Part shown: positions 7,490 to 15,571 of the stretch, piece by piece
Numbering within the stretch: the first letter of the stretch is position 1
How the letters are laid out: the number at the start of each line of letters is the position of its first letter
Source of the DNA: Desulfuromonadaceae bacterium
GTDB lineage: Bacteria; Desulfobacterota; Desulfuromonadia; Geobacterales; Pseudopelobacteraceae
Direction: 5' to 3'
Assembly (NCBI GenBank): GCA_028681335.1
Contig: JAQUIT010000024.1
Location: 1 to 48,935, forward strand
Length of the DNA: 48,935 bases
Notes under the pieces: model-generated
What the model was told of the DNA's origin: nothing
The model's database searches: none
The model's input: only the letters and a program-made list of their open reading frames with translations
Position numbers and translations under genes: made by a program

Positions 7490-9688
7490 ATGACGTTTGG
7501 AGTCCAATCACATAAACAGAGTGCCTCTGCCGTGACTCGATTCACACGCCTGCTCATCCTGACCGCCCTCGCCGTTGTCTTTGGAGCACACATTTCCCAC
7601 GCCCGCCCCCTGGTCCTTTCCATAGATGCTTCAAAAAATGTGCGCTCCAATACGGCTGCATCTCTGGCTCTTAGTGATTTTGAAGCACTGTTGTCCCATT
7701 CTTTATCCGGTGTTCAGATTACGCACTATGCACGCACCTGCCGGGTGCGGATTGTCCTGCCAGAGGTCAGCCCCAACAGGGATCTCTGTATCCCGGGGCC
7801 TTCGGTGCGCCCCTATCTCTGTACCGCCGTACCGGATGCCTCCTATCGCTGGCAGTCGAAAAAGCGTGGGGGGACCGTAACGCTTCGCCTGACAGCCGTT
7901 TCCCCGGAAGGAGTTGCCGCCGGTTTGTACGGCCTGCTTCAGGAAAAGCTTGGTTTCAGATTTTATCATCCCCGGGAAAGCATCATTCCGTCGCACAACA
8001 ACTGGCCGCTTCCGGAGCATTTCACTTTTTCCGGCTCCCCCCGTTTCGAAAAACGGGGTTTTCACCTGCACACCCAGCACCCGATCGAACTGACGGAACA
8101 GCTTATGAACCCGCTGCAGCCGAACGCCTTTGAAGAGGTGAAGGAGTATATCGACTGGCTGGCACGCAACGGGCAGAACACCTTCCAGTTTTTTCTGCTC
8201 CGAGAGGTTGATCGTAAAACATGGCCTGACCATGCCCGACGCATCGTGGAGTATGCCCACCGGCGCGGCATCCGCTGCGGCATCGAAATTTCACTCTCAA
8301 TGATCCAGCAACAGGCATTTCAGCTAATCACCCTGTTGCGCCCCTACCCGTCATATCAACGACAGGTGGATGATACACTGGCCTGGCTTTTCCAGGCCCC
8401 ATGGGACTACGTGAGCCTTGATGTCACCCTGGGTGAACATCTGCCGTTTCTGGACAAGCTGCTCCCTGACGTGCAGATGCATATCGAACAGCAGGTGGAA
8501 AAACGCCACGGAGCACGCCTGATGTATGCCACCCATGTCATCGGTGCAAAGGACGGCACCAAAGTCAGGAGACCAAAGCTCCCCAACAGCGGCATCATGA
8601 TCCATACCGTCATGTGCTACTCCGCGTCCGAAGCCAACGCGCCGGTATACGGCAACAAAAACCAGCGCTTCATGCTTGAGGCTGCCATTGCCGAAAACAA
8701 AAAGCGCGAGACCTGGTACTGGCCCGAGTCGTCCTATTGGGTCGGCTTCGACACGTCGGTGCCGCTGCTGCTCTTACCGTATCTGGACGTCCGCCGGGCT
8801 GATATCGAGACCATGGCGGCGCTCGGTGTGAGCGGCCATCTCACCTTTTCATCCGGCTGGGAATGGGGCTACTGGCTGATAGACTGGAGCATTGCCCGCT
8901 GGTCATGGCAGTTGCAGGACAATGGCAAGAAGCGCCCGACATCCCCCCTCTCACGATTGGCGGAGCTAAACAACGATCGGGAACTGCAACGGCTGATGAG
9001 ACGCGCGTTAACTCTGCAGAACACGTATCTGAAAGAGCGGGAACTGCTCCGTTTCATGGCGGCACTGACCCCTTTCTCAGAGTTGCCGCCCCCCTTCAAC
9101 AGGCCGTTTCAGCCGGAACCGAAGTTTCGCTATGAGTGGCTGCTGCATGAGGCGACACCGGCAGAAGCACAACAGGCTCTGGCCCAGCCGCTGGCCGATC
9201 TTGAAAAGTATGCGTCACATATGGGTGAAATTGTGAAATTGCTTGGAGAGAGAATCGAACAACTGAGCGCAGCGGGACAAATCGGTGAATCGCAGGCCAA
9301 GCTGCTGTCAGAGCTTGAGCGCGGCCTGCGGGTGACCGCCCTGCGAGCCGAGCACCGGGAGCTGACATTGGGGGCACTGCTGGCGAAGCGATCAAACGAC
9401 CATTCACATTCAGCCGCAGCTCTACTCACAAGGGCACGGCTCGTGCGTCAACAGGCCCAGGCCATTGTCCTGAAACAGGAAGGCATCTACCGTTATCCGG
9501 TAGATCTGCTAGCCCGGCGGCGCGTCAGCATGACCGCCTATCCCTTCGGCTACCTGTACCCTGCCGGCAGGCTGTTTTTCTGGGAACGTGAAGAGGAGCA
9601 GGTGGAACATGAACGCTTTGATGTGCTCTTTATGAATCTGTGGGATTTCAGGCGGACGCTGGGGTTGGGAAGTTTATTTTTCAGGTGA
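7490..9688 (+). CDS. Exported glycoside-hydrolase-like protein of unknown specificity
   Basis: The ATG at 7490 is preferred over an in-frame ATG at 7430 because GAGGGG precedes it and it gives a regular signal peptide, with a hydrophobic core LLILTALAVVFGA and probable cleavage after AHISHA. The 732-residue product has an N-terminal domain with GVAAGLYGLLQEKLGFRFYHP. This pattern is seen in the small alpha+beta domain preceding GH20, GH67 and DUF4838-type catalytic barrels. A likely TIM barrel follows (VKEYIDWLARNGQNTFQFF, ARRIVEYAHRRGIRCGIEIS), then a helical C-terminal part. It is probably periplasmic. Substrate and catalytic acids cannot be assigned from the sequence. It is transcribed divergently from the alkaline phosphatase gene across a 198-base gap containing no clear Pho box. 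Confidence 0.7.
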   Translation: MTFGVQSHKQSASAVTRFTRLLILTALAVVFGAHISHARPLVLSIDASKNVRSNTAASLALSDFEALLSHSLSGVQITHYARTCRVRIVLPEVSPNRDLCIPGPSVRPYLCTAVPDASYRWQSKKRGGTVTLRLTAVSPEGVAAGLYGLLQEKLGFRFYHPRESIIPSHNNWPLPEHFTFSGSPRFEKRGFHLHTQHPIELTEQLMNPLQPNAFEEVKEYIDWLARNGQNTFQFFLLREVDRKTWPDHARRIVEYAHRRGIRCGIEISLSMIQQQAFQLITLLRPYPSYQRQVDDTLAWLFQAPWDYVSLDVTLGEHLPFLDKLLPDVQMHIEQQVEKRHGARLMYATHVIGAKDGTKVRRPKLPNSGIMIHTVMCYSASEANAPVYGNKNQRFMLEAAIAENKKRETWYWPESSYWVGFDTSVPLLLLPYLDVRRADIETMAALGVSGHLTFSSGWEWGYWLIDWSIARWSWQLQDNGKKRPTSPLSRLAELNNDRELQRLMRRALTLQNTYLKERELLRFMAALTPFSELPPPFNRPFQPEPKFRYEWLLHEATPAEAQQALAQPLADLEKYASHMGEIVKLLGERIEQLSAAGQIGESQAKLLSELERGLRVTALRAEHRELTLGALLAKRSNDHSHSAAALLTRARLVRQQAQAIVLKQEGIYRYPVDLLARRRVSMTAYPFGYLYPAGRLFFWEREEEQVEHERFDVLFMNLWDFRRTLGLGSLFFR

Positions 9689-9725
9689 GCCTTTTGGGGG
9701 GAAATACGTCCGCTTATATTTATTT

Positions 9726-11237
9726 TCATGACATCATGACATACCCTTTTTCCGCAAGCCATTCGAGATCAGCAAGAAACGTTGATGTATTGTTGATTTC
9801 TGGGGCTATAAAGGCTGCTAACTTGAGAATCAGAGGGGGGAGGTCCTTTAATTTGAGGCCGTAAAATGGTCCATACCCAGGAACCAAAACATACCCCTTA
9901 CGCTGCTGTTCTGAAAGAACCGCGCCATGTATGGCGATAACATCCAGAAGGAAATACCGTCTAGACAAGACGGCTCTTTTTTCAGAGACTATGTACTTTC
10001 CACTCTCTAAACGTACATGTGCTTCCTCAAGCATCGTCGAAAAGACGCGCTCAATCTCTGATTTTGAATACCCGTCCCGAACGAGCATGGTGTCGGAGCG
10101 TTTTTTGTCACCGTCAGAGCAGAACAATGCATGTTCAATCTCCAGCGGAGTCACGTACCCAAGTTGTTGTAGCTCCCGACGTAACCGAATCGGAGCACTT
10201 TTAATTTGAAAAAACGAGCGCGTGCTTTCCATTTGAAGCAATGTCTTAAGATCTCCGTTCAAGGAAGCAAAATAACCGGCTCCGTCCACAAATTCGACAA
10301 AACGCGCACTAGAAAAATGTTTTGTCGTATAGCTTCTTGTGGATGTTGTTTGATCGACATTTTTGTGACTAACGCTGCCGGAGTCACCTGCATAGAACTG
10401 ACATTGAATAAAAAGGCCAGACTGCCAGCCGGAGGATTTATACGGCAATAAAAAATCATATTTCCTAGTTTTTGTGCGCTCGTTTTTTTTAGCAGCAGCA
10501 GAGGCAATCACAACATCATCACTGTTGAAGTCAACACCCTGCTTCATGCCCCAATCAGACATCATCCCGCGTAACATTTGTTCAGGATCGTGTCCACCTG
10601 ATGCGGTTACCGAACCCCGGATTTTGAATATCACAAGCGGCGAGAGAAGGGACTTTTCTTTACTAAACGGCTTCAATGAGAAGTAGCAGTTACCAATGGC
10701 CCATAATTGAGACACATAGGCCTCGTCTGAAAGTATGAATTCAAAAAACACACGAATCAACTCAGTCTGCATATCCGGGTGCATGTTCAATTCAGCCACA
10801 ATCTTCATAAACTGTTCCGCCTTGATACTCCGCGGCCATTTTTGAAAATCGACAACACTATTTTTTATGGCAGGCATTTTATTGAAAATATTTTCTTGCC
10901 TGAGATATATCGGCAGTTGACATTTGCAGTTGTTATCAGACTTTCCGGTAACAAGATACGCAAGGTCTGCTATTGAGGTAAGAAACTTCTTTGCATATTT
11001 TTTGTCGGCATTGGCAATTTCAAGCTCGACAGCTTCAGCAATCTTTCGGATATCCGGCTTCATTTTAAAAGAGAAATTGTCGGTCTTTTCCCCCAACGCC
11101 TCAAAAATTCGCACAGCGCTTTCCATTTCCTTCTGAAAACGCTCAGTGTCGCGGATTTCACCCAACGTCGGCGTCAGCCAAACATCGAACTCCAGCAAGG
11201 CATCAATAGCGGTGACAGGTGTGACAGGAAGCTTCAT
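9726..11237 (-). CDS. Putative restriction endonuclease partner of the adjacent DNA methyltransferase
   Basis: This 503-residue soluble protein starts 3 bases after the stop codon of the DNA methyltransferase gene, a classic restriction-modification arrangement. A likely nuclease core lies at residues 258-300: RKYDFLLPY (Asp261), then a strand ending GLFIQCQFYAG (Gln278, Gln280), then SVSHKNVDQT. The D...QxQ spacing resembles a variant PD-(D/E)XK site in which glutamines replace the usual E-x-K. This is inference from pattern. The C-terminal third looks like a winged-helix-type recognition region (GYSKSEIERVFSTMLEEAHVRLES). The sequence is noticeably AT-richer than its neighbours, consistent with horizontal acquisition. 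The recognition site is unknown. A restriction role is likely from context, but the exact type is uncertain. Confidence 0.65.
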   Translation of the reverse strand: MKLPVTPVTAIDALLEFDVWLTPTLGEIRDTERFQKEMESAVRIFEALGEKTDNFSFKMKPDIRKIAEAVELEIANADKKYAKKFLTSIADLAYLVTGKSDNNCKCQLPIYLRQENIFNKMPAIKNSVVDFQKWPRSIKAEQFMKIVAELNMHPDMQTELIRVFFEFILSDEAYVSQLWAIGNCYFSLKPFSKEKSLLSPLVIFKIRGSVTASGGHDPEQMLRGMMSDWGMKQGVDFNSDDVVIASAAAKKNERTKTRKYDFLLPYKSSGWQSGLFIQCQFYAGDSGSVSHKNVDQTTSTRSYTTKHFSSARFVEFVDGAGYFASLNGDLKTLLQMESTRSFFQIKSAPIRLRRELQQLGYVTPLEIEHALFCSDGDKKRSDTMLVRDGYSKSEIERVFSTMLEEAHVRLESGKYIVSEKRAVLSRRYFLLDVIAIHGAVLSEQQRKGYVLVPGYGPFYGLKLKDLPPLILKLAAFIAPEINNTSTFLADLEWLAEKGYVMMS

Positions 11238-11240
11238 GAG

Positions 11241-12992
11241 TCATATCTCCGTTTTAGATTTGCTCCACAACTTCTCATCAGCCTGTTTCAGAATTGTATG
11301 CAGGCTTCTAAATTGCGGTGATTGCGCCAACACATCATTTACCGTGTGCAGCGTAAGCTCGCCATCAGTCCGTCCATCCTCAACACTATACTGAAAAGTG
11401 AACCATTCAACGGTGAGAGCGTCAAGGATTTCACTACTATGGGCAAATCCTTTTTTTTGAATTATTTCACCGCCAAGCCTTACTGTTTCGTCGAAAACAC
11501 TAAACTTTTTTTGGGCAAAGACCTGACCCACGGTTGTGCCATCCGGTTTTCTGAAGTGGATTAGTACATCACTTTTTGGCGCTTTGGTCATGACGCTTTC
11601 GGTGAGCGATGGTGCACTTCTCCGTATGGGTGCGACAACAACCAGCTCAAAACCGTTACCCTTACAGGCCGATATCAATGAATTCCAGACTTTAATATCC
11701 TTATTATTAAAGGTAACGCTCATCCATCGCCCTGGTTTCAGCAGGCGATACGCTTCAGCAAAAACCTGTTTCAGCCCCTCTGCATAATCAGCTTCGGCTT
11801 TATTGCGGTAAGGATTAAAGGCAACTTCAGCATCAAGATCTTCGCTATATCCAAGCCAGAGATTCCAGAGCATGGATAGCTCTCCATACTGGATTCCTTC
11901 ACCGCCATAAGGTGGATCAGTGAGGATATAATCAACAGAATTATCCGCCAACGTATCAAACCTTTTTCGCGAATCGTGGATTACAGCCGCTCCGCATGCC
12001 GTTGCACTTTTGGGGAGAAGCTCGTGTAATTCCTGAACTGCTGCTTTTGTCCTTTTCAATCGGTTCTTAAAATAGTGCAGGACATTCAATTCCTGACAAT
12101 CAGCCGGAAGCCAGTAACAATTAATTTTCCAGCTTGGCCCGCCACCGCTGTCTTTATAATCCGCAATCATCTTGGATGCCTGAGCAATATTTGCCGTAAA
12201 TGTAAGCTGCAAAAATCTCCGGCAGACATCATTTTCAACAAGTGCGATTAAATCCCATAGTTTTGACAGAAGGAACAGATTCCGTGACGTAAAAAGTTCA
12301 GAAAACTTTTTAATATTCCCCCGTTTTAACTTCTGCATTTCCCAGCCGTAATGCATCTCCATGTCCGGACAAGAAACATCATAACGGATTGTCGCTTTTC
12401 TGAGGTCTTCTTCAGTTGGTGCATGTTCCAACCGTTTTTTGCATGTTGGACAAATATAGCGCACTGAAATAAGCTCAGTTTTGCGCCACCCAAAAGATCG
12501 TGCAACGACCTCGGCACCACAGACCGTACAATGGGTGCCATAAATTCTAGAGAGCTCCGGAGTCAGTTCGGCAAGTATTTTTGACATTGCCTGGTCGATA
12601 CCCTCACATTGATTCCCTTGTAGCAGAGATTCAGTCAGAAAAACGGCAAATGGATTAAGATCGAACCCGATGGCTTTTCTCTTGGAAATGACTGACTCAA
12701 CCACAGTAACGCCACTGCCGCAAAACGGGTCCAAAACGAGTTCGCCTTCTTTAGAAAAAAACGAAATACATTTACTGAATATGTTCGCTGGTTTTTTTCC
12801 CCAGTATTTATGGAGATTGTGGCGAGCTGGAAAGGCCCCAGGAATAAGAATACCCAAGTGCGTATTAATCCTGTCCGCATTAATGAAGGCAGAATGTTCC
12901 TCGTCTCGTCCCTCTGAGAGAAGTGCTTGAATCGGACCAAGTGGGAACTGGAATTCTGGCTGTGTATGTCTTGTACGTGCGGGGACTAGCAT
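11241..12992 (-). CDS. DNA methyltransferase (N4-cytosine/N6-adenine type) with an internal zinc ribbon
   Basis: This 583-residue protein has the S-adenosylmethionine-binding motif DPFCGSG (88-94) and the catalytic motif TDPPYGGEG (358-366), which define amino-methyltransferases acting on adenine N6 or cytosine N4. Motif I precedes motif IV, and the two are separated by about 260 residues. The insert includes a probable zinc ribbon, CTVC...CPTC (Cys155, 158, 181, 184). The N-terminal HNLHKYWGKKPANIF segment is typical of this methylase family. Together with the following endonuclease gene it would protect host DNA. No strong Shine-Dalgarno is visible before the ATG at 12992, so the start is slightly uncertain. 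Target base and recognition sequence cannot be determined. Confidence 0.85.
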   Translation of the reverse strand: MLVPARTRHTQPEFQFPLGPIQALLSEGRDEEHSAFINADRINTHLGILIPGAFPARHNLHKYWGKKPANIFSKCISFFSKEGELVLDPFCGSGVTVVESVISKRKAIGFDLNPFAVFLTESLLQGNQCEGIDQAMSKILAELTPELSRIYGTHCTVCGAEVVARSFGWRKTELISVRYICPTCKKRLEHAPTEEDLRKATIRYDVSCPDMEMHYGWEMQKLKRGNIKKFSELFTSRNLFLLSKLWDLIALVENDVCRRFLQLTFTANIAQASKMIADYKDSGGGPSWKINCYWLPADCQELNVLHYFKNRLKRTKAAVQELHELLPKSATACGAAVIHDSRKRFDTLADNSVDYILTDPPYGGEGIQYGELSMLWNLWLGYSEDLDAEVAFNPYRNKAEADYAEGLKQVFAEAYRLLKPGRWMSVTFNNKDIKVWNSLISACKGNGFELVVVAPIRRSAPSLTESVMTKAPKSDVLIHFRKPDGTTVGQVFAQKKFSVFDETVRLGGEIIQKKGFAHSSEILDALTVEWFTFQYSVEDGRTDGELTLHTVNDVLAQSPQFRSLHTILKQADEKLWSKSKTEI

Positions 12993-13311
12993 ATGGGTAT
13001 TGTTTTCCGGCTTGTCTATTCAGATATTTCAGAAATGTGGCAGATTTGATTATTTATACAGTTTCTTATTAATAAAAGTTCAGTCGTTTTTGAGCGCATG
13101 GACGGAACATTCGCTCATATGAGACAGAGTCTTTCGGTGTGATGTCTTCATTTTTTGAATTGTAGAGTTATATCAAAATGTGGGTTCAAATACCATACAA
13201 ACATCGACACGGAAAATTTGTTCTTCATGTGAGTAATCAAGGAGGACAGACGTTTTTGGTCATTTTTAAATAGCCAAAGACAATGCGAATGATTTTGATA
13301 ATTTGTCTCAT
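12993..13311. other. AT-rich gap between the restriction-modification operon and the antirepressor remnant
   Basis: About 320 bases without a supportable gene. It presumably carries the promoter of the methyltransferase gene on the minus strand. It may also hold the decayed 3' end of the antirepressor pseudogene, because the conserved reading frame of that family stops early at 13312. No convincing repeat or terminator was found. Confidence 0.4.
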
Positions 13312-13883
13312 TTACTGTGCGACACCGGGAGGATTCTTCGATGTTGCATTGGCAATTTCGGCAGTCAAAAGACCGAAGTCCCGCTCCGCCGGAATCCACC
13401 ACTCTTTCCATTCATCAGTCAGGTTCTGGCGGATGGCGATACCGCGCAAGCGTTTATCGATCCAATTCTTGGGATCCCGCTTCAATTCATAAAGTTGTTT
13501 CATCCGCTCCTAGGCAAGCTCGGGGTTTTCTATCTCCTGGATTCGTTCATAACCCACCTGGGCAAGCCACAGTTTGAATAGCTCTGCTTTTGGTGAGGGA
13601 ATGGATTGGATAATGCGCAAAAGCTGTTCCATATCGGCAACATCCAGTAAGTCGCATTTTCCGTCCGGTGCGGTCATTTTCAAACCGTTACAACTTGTTA
13701 CGGTTTCGTTTCCGTCAGCAAGTAAGCATTTTTTCAGTACACGCCAGTAAACTTGGGATTTGGACTATCGATCAGGACGGCAATAACGTCCACTATAGAG
13801 AAACACCAATTTTGTTTTTCTTCATCCCATTTGGTGCGTACCTGTCGGTGTTCAAATAGCTTAACGGCGGTTTCTTTAGTCAT
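13312..13883 (-). pseudogene. Decayed BRO/DinD-type antirepressor family gene
   Basis: The 5' part encodes KLFEHRQVRTKWDEEKQNW and FSIVDVIAVLIDSPNPK, the typical BRO-N start shared by phage antirepressors and DinD-like proteins. Near 13749-13755 the frame is lost: the next conserved segment, YWRVLKKCLLADGNETVTSC, continues in another frame, explained by one missing base. Further on, an in-frame TAG at 13510-13512 interrupts ENPELA*ERMKQLYELKRDP. The remainder ends prematurely at 13312 (LTAEIANATSKNPPGVAQ), short of the usual C-terminal region. These lesions mean no full-length product. The ancestral role would have been a DNA-binding regulator, commonly phage-borne. It is next to the restriction-modification genes, suggesting an accessory island. 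Confidence 0.75.
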
Positions 13884-14017
13884 GGTTTTTCTCTTATAGT
13901 CTTCCCTCCCAAACATAAAACGGCCGAATTCGACCGCTTTAAAACCAGGATTGTGCCGTTACACTTGGCCAAACAACTGCACTTTTAAAGCAAATCACCC
14001 CGATCAAATACCACACA

Positions 14018-14045
14018 AACAAAAAGAGCGGCATCGCTGCCGCTC
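14018..14045 (-). terminator. Rho-independent terminator downstream of the lysine-rich small protein
   Basis: The perfect 8-bp stem GAGCGGCA/TGCCGCTC (14026-14045) with loop TCGC is followed on the minus strand by TTTTTGTTTG. It lies about 90 bases beyond the stop codon of the gene at 14136-14429. Nothing else recognisable lies between 13884 and 14135. Confidence 0.75.
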
Positions 14046-14135
14046 CTGCACAATCTGGAACCACGTAACCGTCCTGAAAACGATCACCCGGAATCCGTCG
14101 TTATGTATTTCAATATCCCGCTTACGCTGGGTTAT

Positions 14136-14429
14136 TTACTTTTTAACTTTCTTCTTGGCCTTTTTTGCCTCGGCACCTTCTTCAGGCACTTCGACCTTTT
14201 TTACCGGAGCTGCTTTCTTTTTCTTGGCTGGAGTTATACTCTCCTGCTCCTTACCCCCCAGATGCTTCTCAACTCCAGGAATCGCCTCGCCGCCGTTTTT
14301 CCGGTATTTTTGATAACCGGCCGCGATCTCTTTATGCACCTTAATAAAGGTATTCAGTTTAGGAACCATGGCGATCAGCGCCTGTAAATCATCTGCCAAT
14401 GCAAACTCCGCCTTTTGCTTTTTGCTCAT
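14136..14429 (-). CDS. Small hypothetical protein with a lysine-rich tail
   Basis: This 97-residue protein has an AAGGAGG ribosome-binding site directly upstream of its ATG. The first 60 residues (ALADDLQALIAMVPKLNTFI, then KVHKEIAAGYQKYRKNGG) look helical. The last 35 are a low-complexity Lys/Ala/Pro/Val tail ending in KKAKKKVKK, resembling basic tails of DNA- or RNA-binding proteins. No family is recognised, and nucleic-acid binding is only inferred from charge. Upstream of it, the short palindrome ACTGTT-ACA-AACAGT near 14483-14497 could be an operator. A terminator follows the gene, so it is probably a single-gene transcript. Confidence 0.65.
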   Translation of the reverse strand: MSKKQKAEFALADDLQALIAMVPKLNTFIKVHKEIAAGYQKYRKNGGEAIPGVEKHLGGKEQESITPAKKKKAAPVKKVEVPEEGAEAKKAKKKVKK

Positions 14430-14594
14430 TGCTGCCTCCTTGTTGAGTTTAAAAACGTCACGGAACGTATTGTGTATATCACTGTTACAAACAGTACAAT
14501 GTTACGATTATGTAAACTTTCACACAATCGTGTGACGCATCACCTCCGCCAACCAGAGGCGTCCTTACTCAACGCAGCAGCCATTTTCAACATC

Positions 14595-14786
14595 CTAAAG
14601 AGGCCCGACAACCACTATCTCCACCTTTAACGGCCCTGAGTCCCAGGTCACTTCCGGGTAGAGCGATGCATCAAGACGAAGATAGGTGCCGTCTACTCCT
14701 GACCGTGCCCACCAGCATTCGTTACCCCGTTTGGGCTGTTCATTAAACAGATACAGATCGTTATTGTTGTCTCTGGCAATGTACAT
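14595..14786 (-). CDS. Small conserved-looking hypothetical protein (63 aa)
   Basis: The ATG at 14786 has an AAGGAGA ribosome-binding site at good spacing. The short product (MYIARDNNNDLYLFNEQPKR, then ECWWARSGVDGTYLRLDASLYP, then VEIVVVGPL) is aromatic and beta-rich and looks like a compact single-domain protein of the kind often found in phage or accessory regions. No signal peptide or membrane helix is present. I do not know its function. It lies between the lysine-rich small gene and psiE, all on the minus strand but with separate ribosome-binding sites and gaps. Confidence 0.6.
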   Translation of the reverse strand: MYIARDNNNDLYLFNEQPKRGNECWWARSGVDGTYLRLDASLYPEVTWDSGPLKVEIVVVGPL

Positions 14787-14957
14787 AGTGCGTCTCCTTC
14801 TGACCGGATCATACTGATCGAGTAAAAATAAACTTCATAGATATATTACCAGAAAACCAGCCTGTCATGCTTGTACCGGCGTAACTTATAAATACCGGTG
14901 CCAGACAGAAAACGAAGCTGGCAAAACAAAGACAGCGCTGTAATGCCCCCTTCAAAG

Positions 14958-15395
14958 TCACAACTCCTCCCTGAATCTATGCGGAGAAAATCTGACGGCA
15001 ACAACCCTGATTGAGGCCATGGAAAGCACCAACGCAATGATCATGGCGACCTGCGGCCACTCCATCTCCTTGTACCAAAAAGCCATTACCTCTGTTAGCA
15101 GCGTTACGATAACGGTGTCGATAATGTATGTGACCTTGACCCGCCATTCCGTGAAGTAGGCCAGCGCAGTACGCAGCACCTCAACAATGGCAAGGACCGT
15201 CAGCATATCCACGATTATCGTTTTGAAAGCGTTGTGAAAATTTTGCTGAAAAACCAGTCTCAAGTCGTACATGGTACATCCGATTCCAGCAAGTATTGCC
15301 ATCAGGATTGCGACGATCAACAGCGACAGAACGCCACGGGCAGCCATTTCCAGGAAGCGGCTTGCATTCAGGTCTATAACATCTTCTTTCCACAT
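14958..15395 (-). CDS. psiE: PsiE-like phosphate-starvation-inducible membrane protein
   Basis: This 145-residue protein has four predicted membrane helices (about 20-41, 57-77, 86-106, 114-133). It matches the PsiE family in size and pattern: an N-terminal amphipathic start, then VLSLLIVAILMAILAGIG, a TIIVDMLTVLAIVEVLRTAL segment and a basic C-terminus RFSPHRFREEL. An AAGGAGGA ribosome-binding site precedes the ATG. In E. coli psiE is induced by phosphate limitation under PhoB control, and its biochemical function is unknown. Three 11-bp direct repeats just upstream (15437-15469) fit regulation by a PhoB/OmpR-family regulator, which is inference. It is divergent from the PHP-glycosyltransferase gene. 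Confidence 0.8.
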   Translation of the reverse strand: MWKEDVIDLNASRFLEMAARGVLSLLIVAILMAILAGIGCTMYDLRLVFQQNFHNAFKTIIVDMLTVLAIVEVLRTALAYFTEWRVKVTYIIDTVIVTLLTEVMAFWYKEMEWPQVAMIIALVLSMASIRVVAVRFSPHRFREEL

Positions 15396-15436
15396 GACAC
15401 ATCCTCCTTTCGACTATTGAACCGACTCTATCAGAT

Positions 15437-15469
15437 TCCGGTTAAGATCCGGTTATGACCCGGTTACGA
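15437..15469. promoter_or_regulatory. Three tandem 11-bp repeats, candidate response-regulator operator
   Basis: TCCGGTTAAGA, TCCGGTTATGA and CCCGGTTACGA follow each other without spacing in the divergent psiE/PHP-glycosyltransferase intergenic region. The core CCGGTTA recurs exactly every 11 bp, the spacing that PhoB/OmpR-family dimers recognise as direct half-sites. The core differs from the E. coli Pho box, so the regulator is not identified. Confidence 0.55.
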
Positions 15470-15571
15470 TTACGAAAGTTTTGCGTATCGTCTATGCTTC
15501 TCGCCTTTTTTCTACACAACAATTACACAACCTCAACATTCCTGTGACATTGATATGTAATAATTCCAAAC

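Noticed and set aside
13148..13411. Minus-strand frame in the antirepressor region
   Set aside because: It is in a different frame from the recognisable BRO/DinD segments and has no ribosome-binding site.
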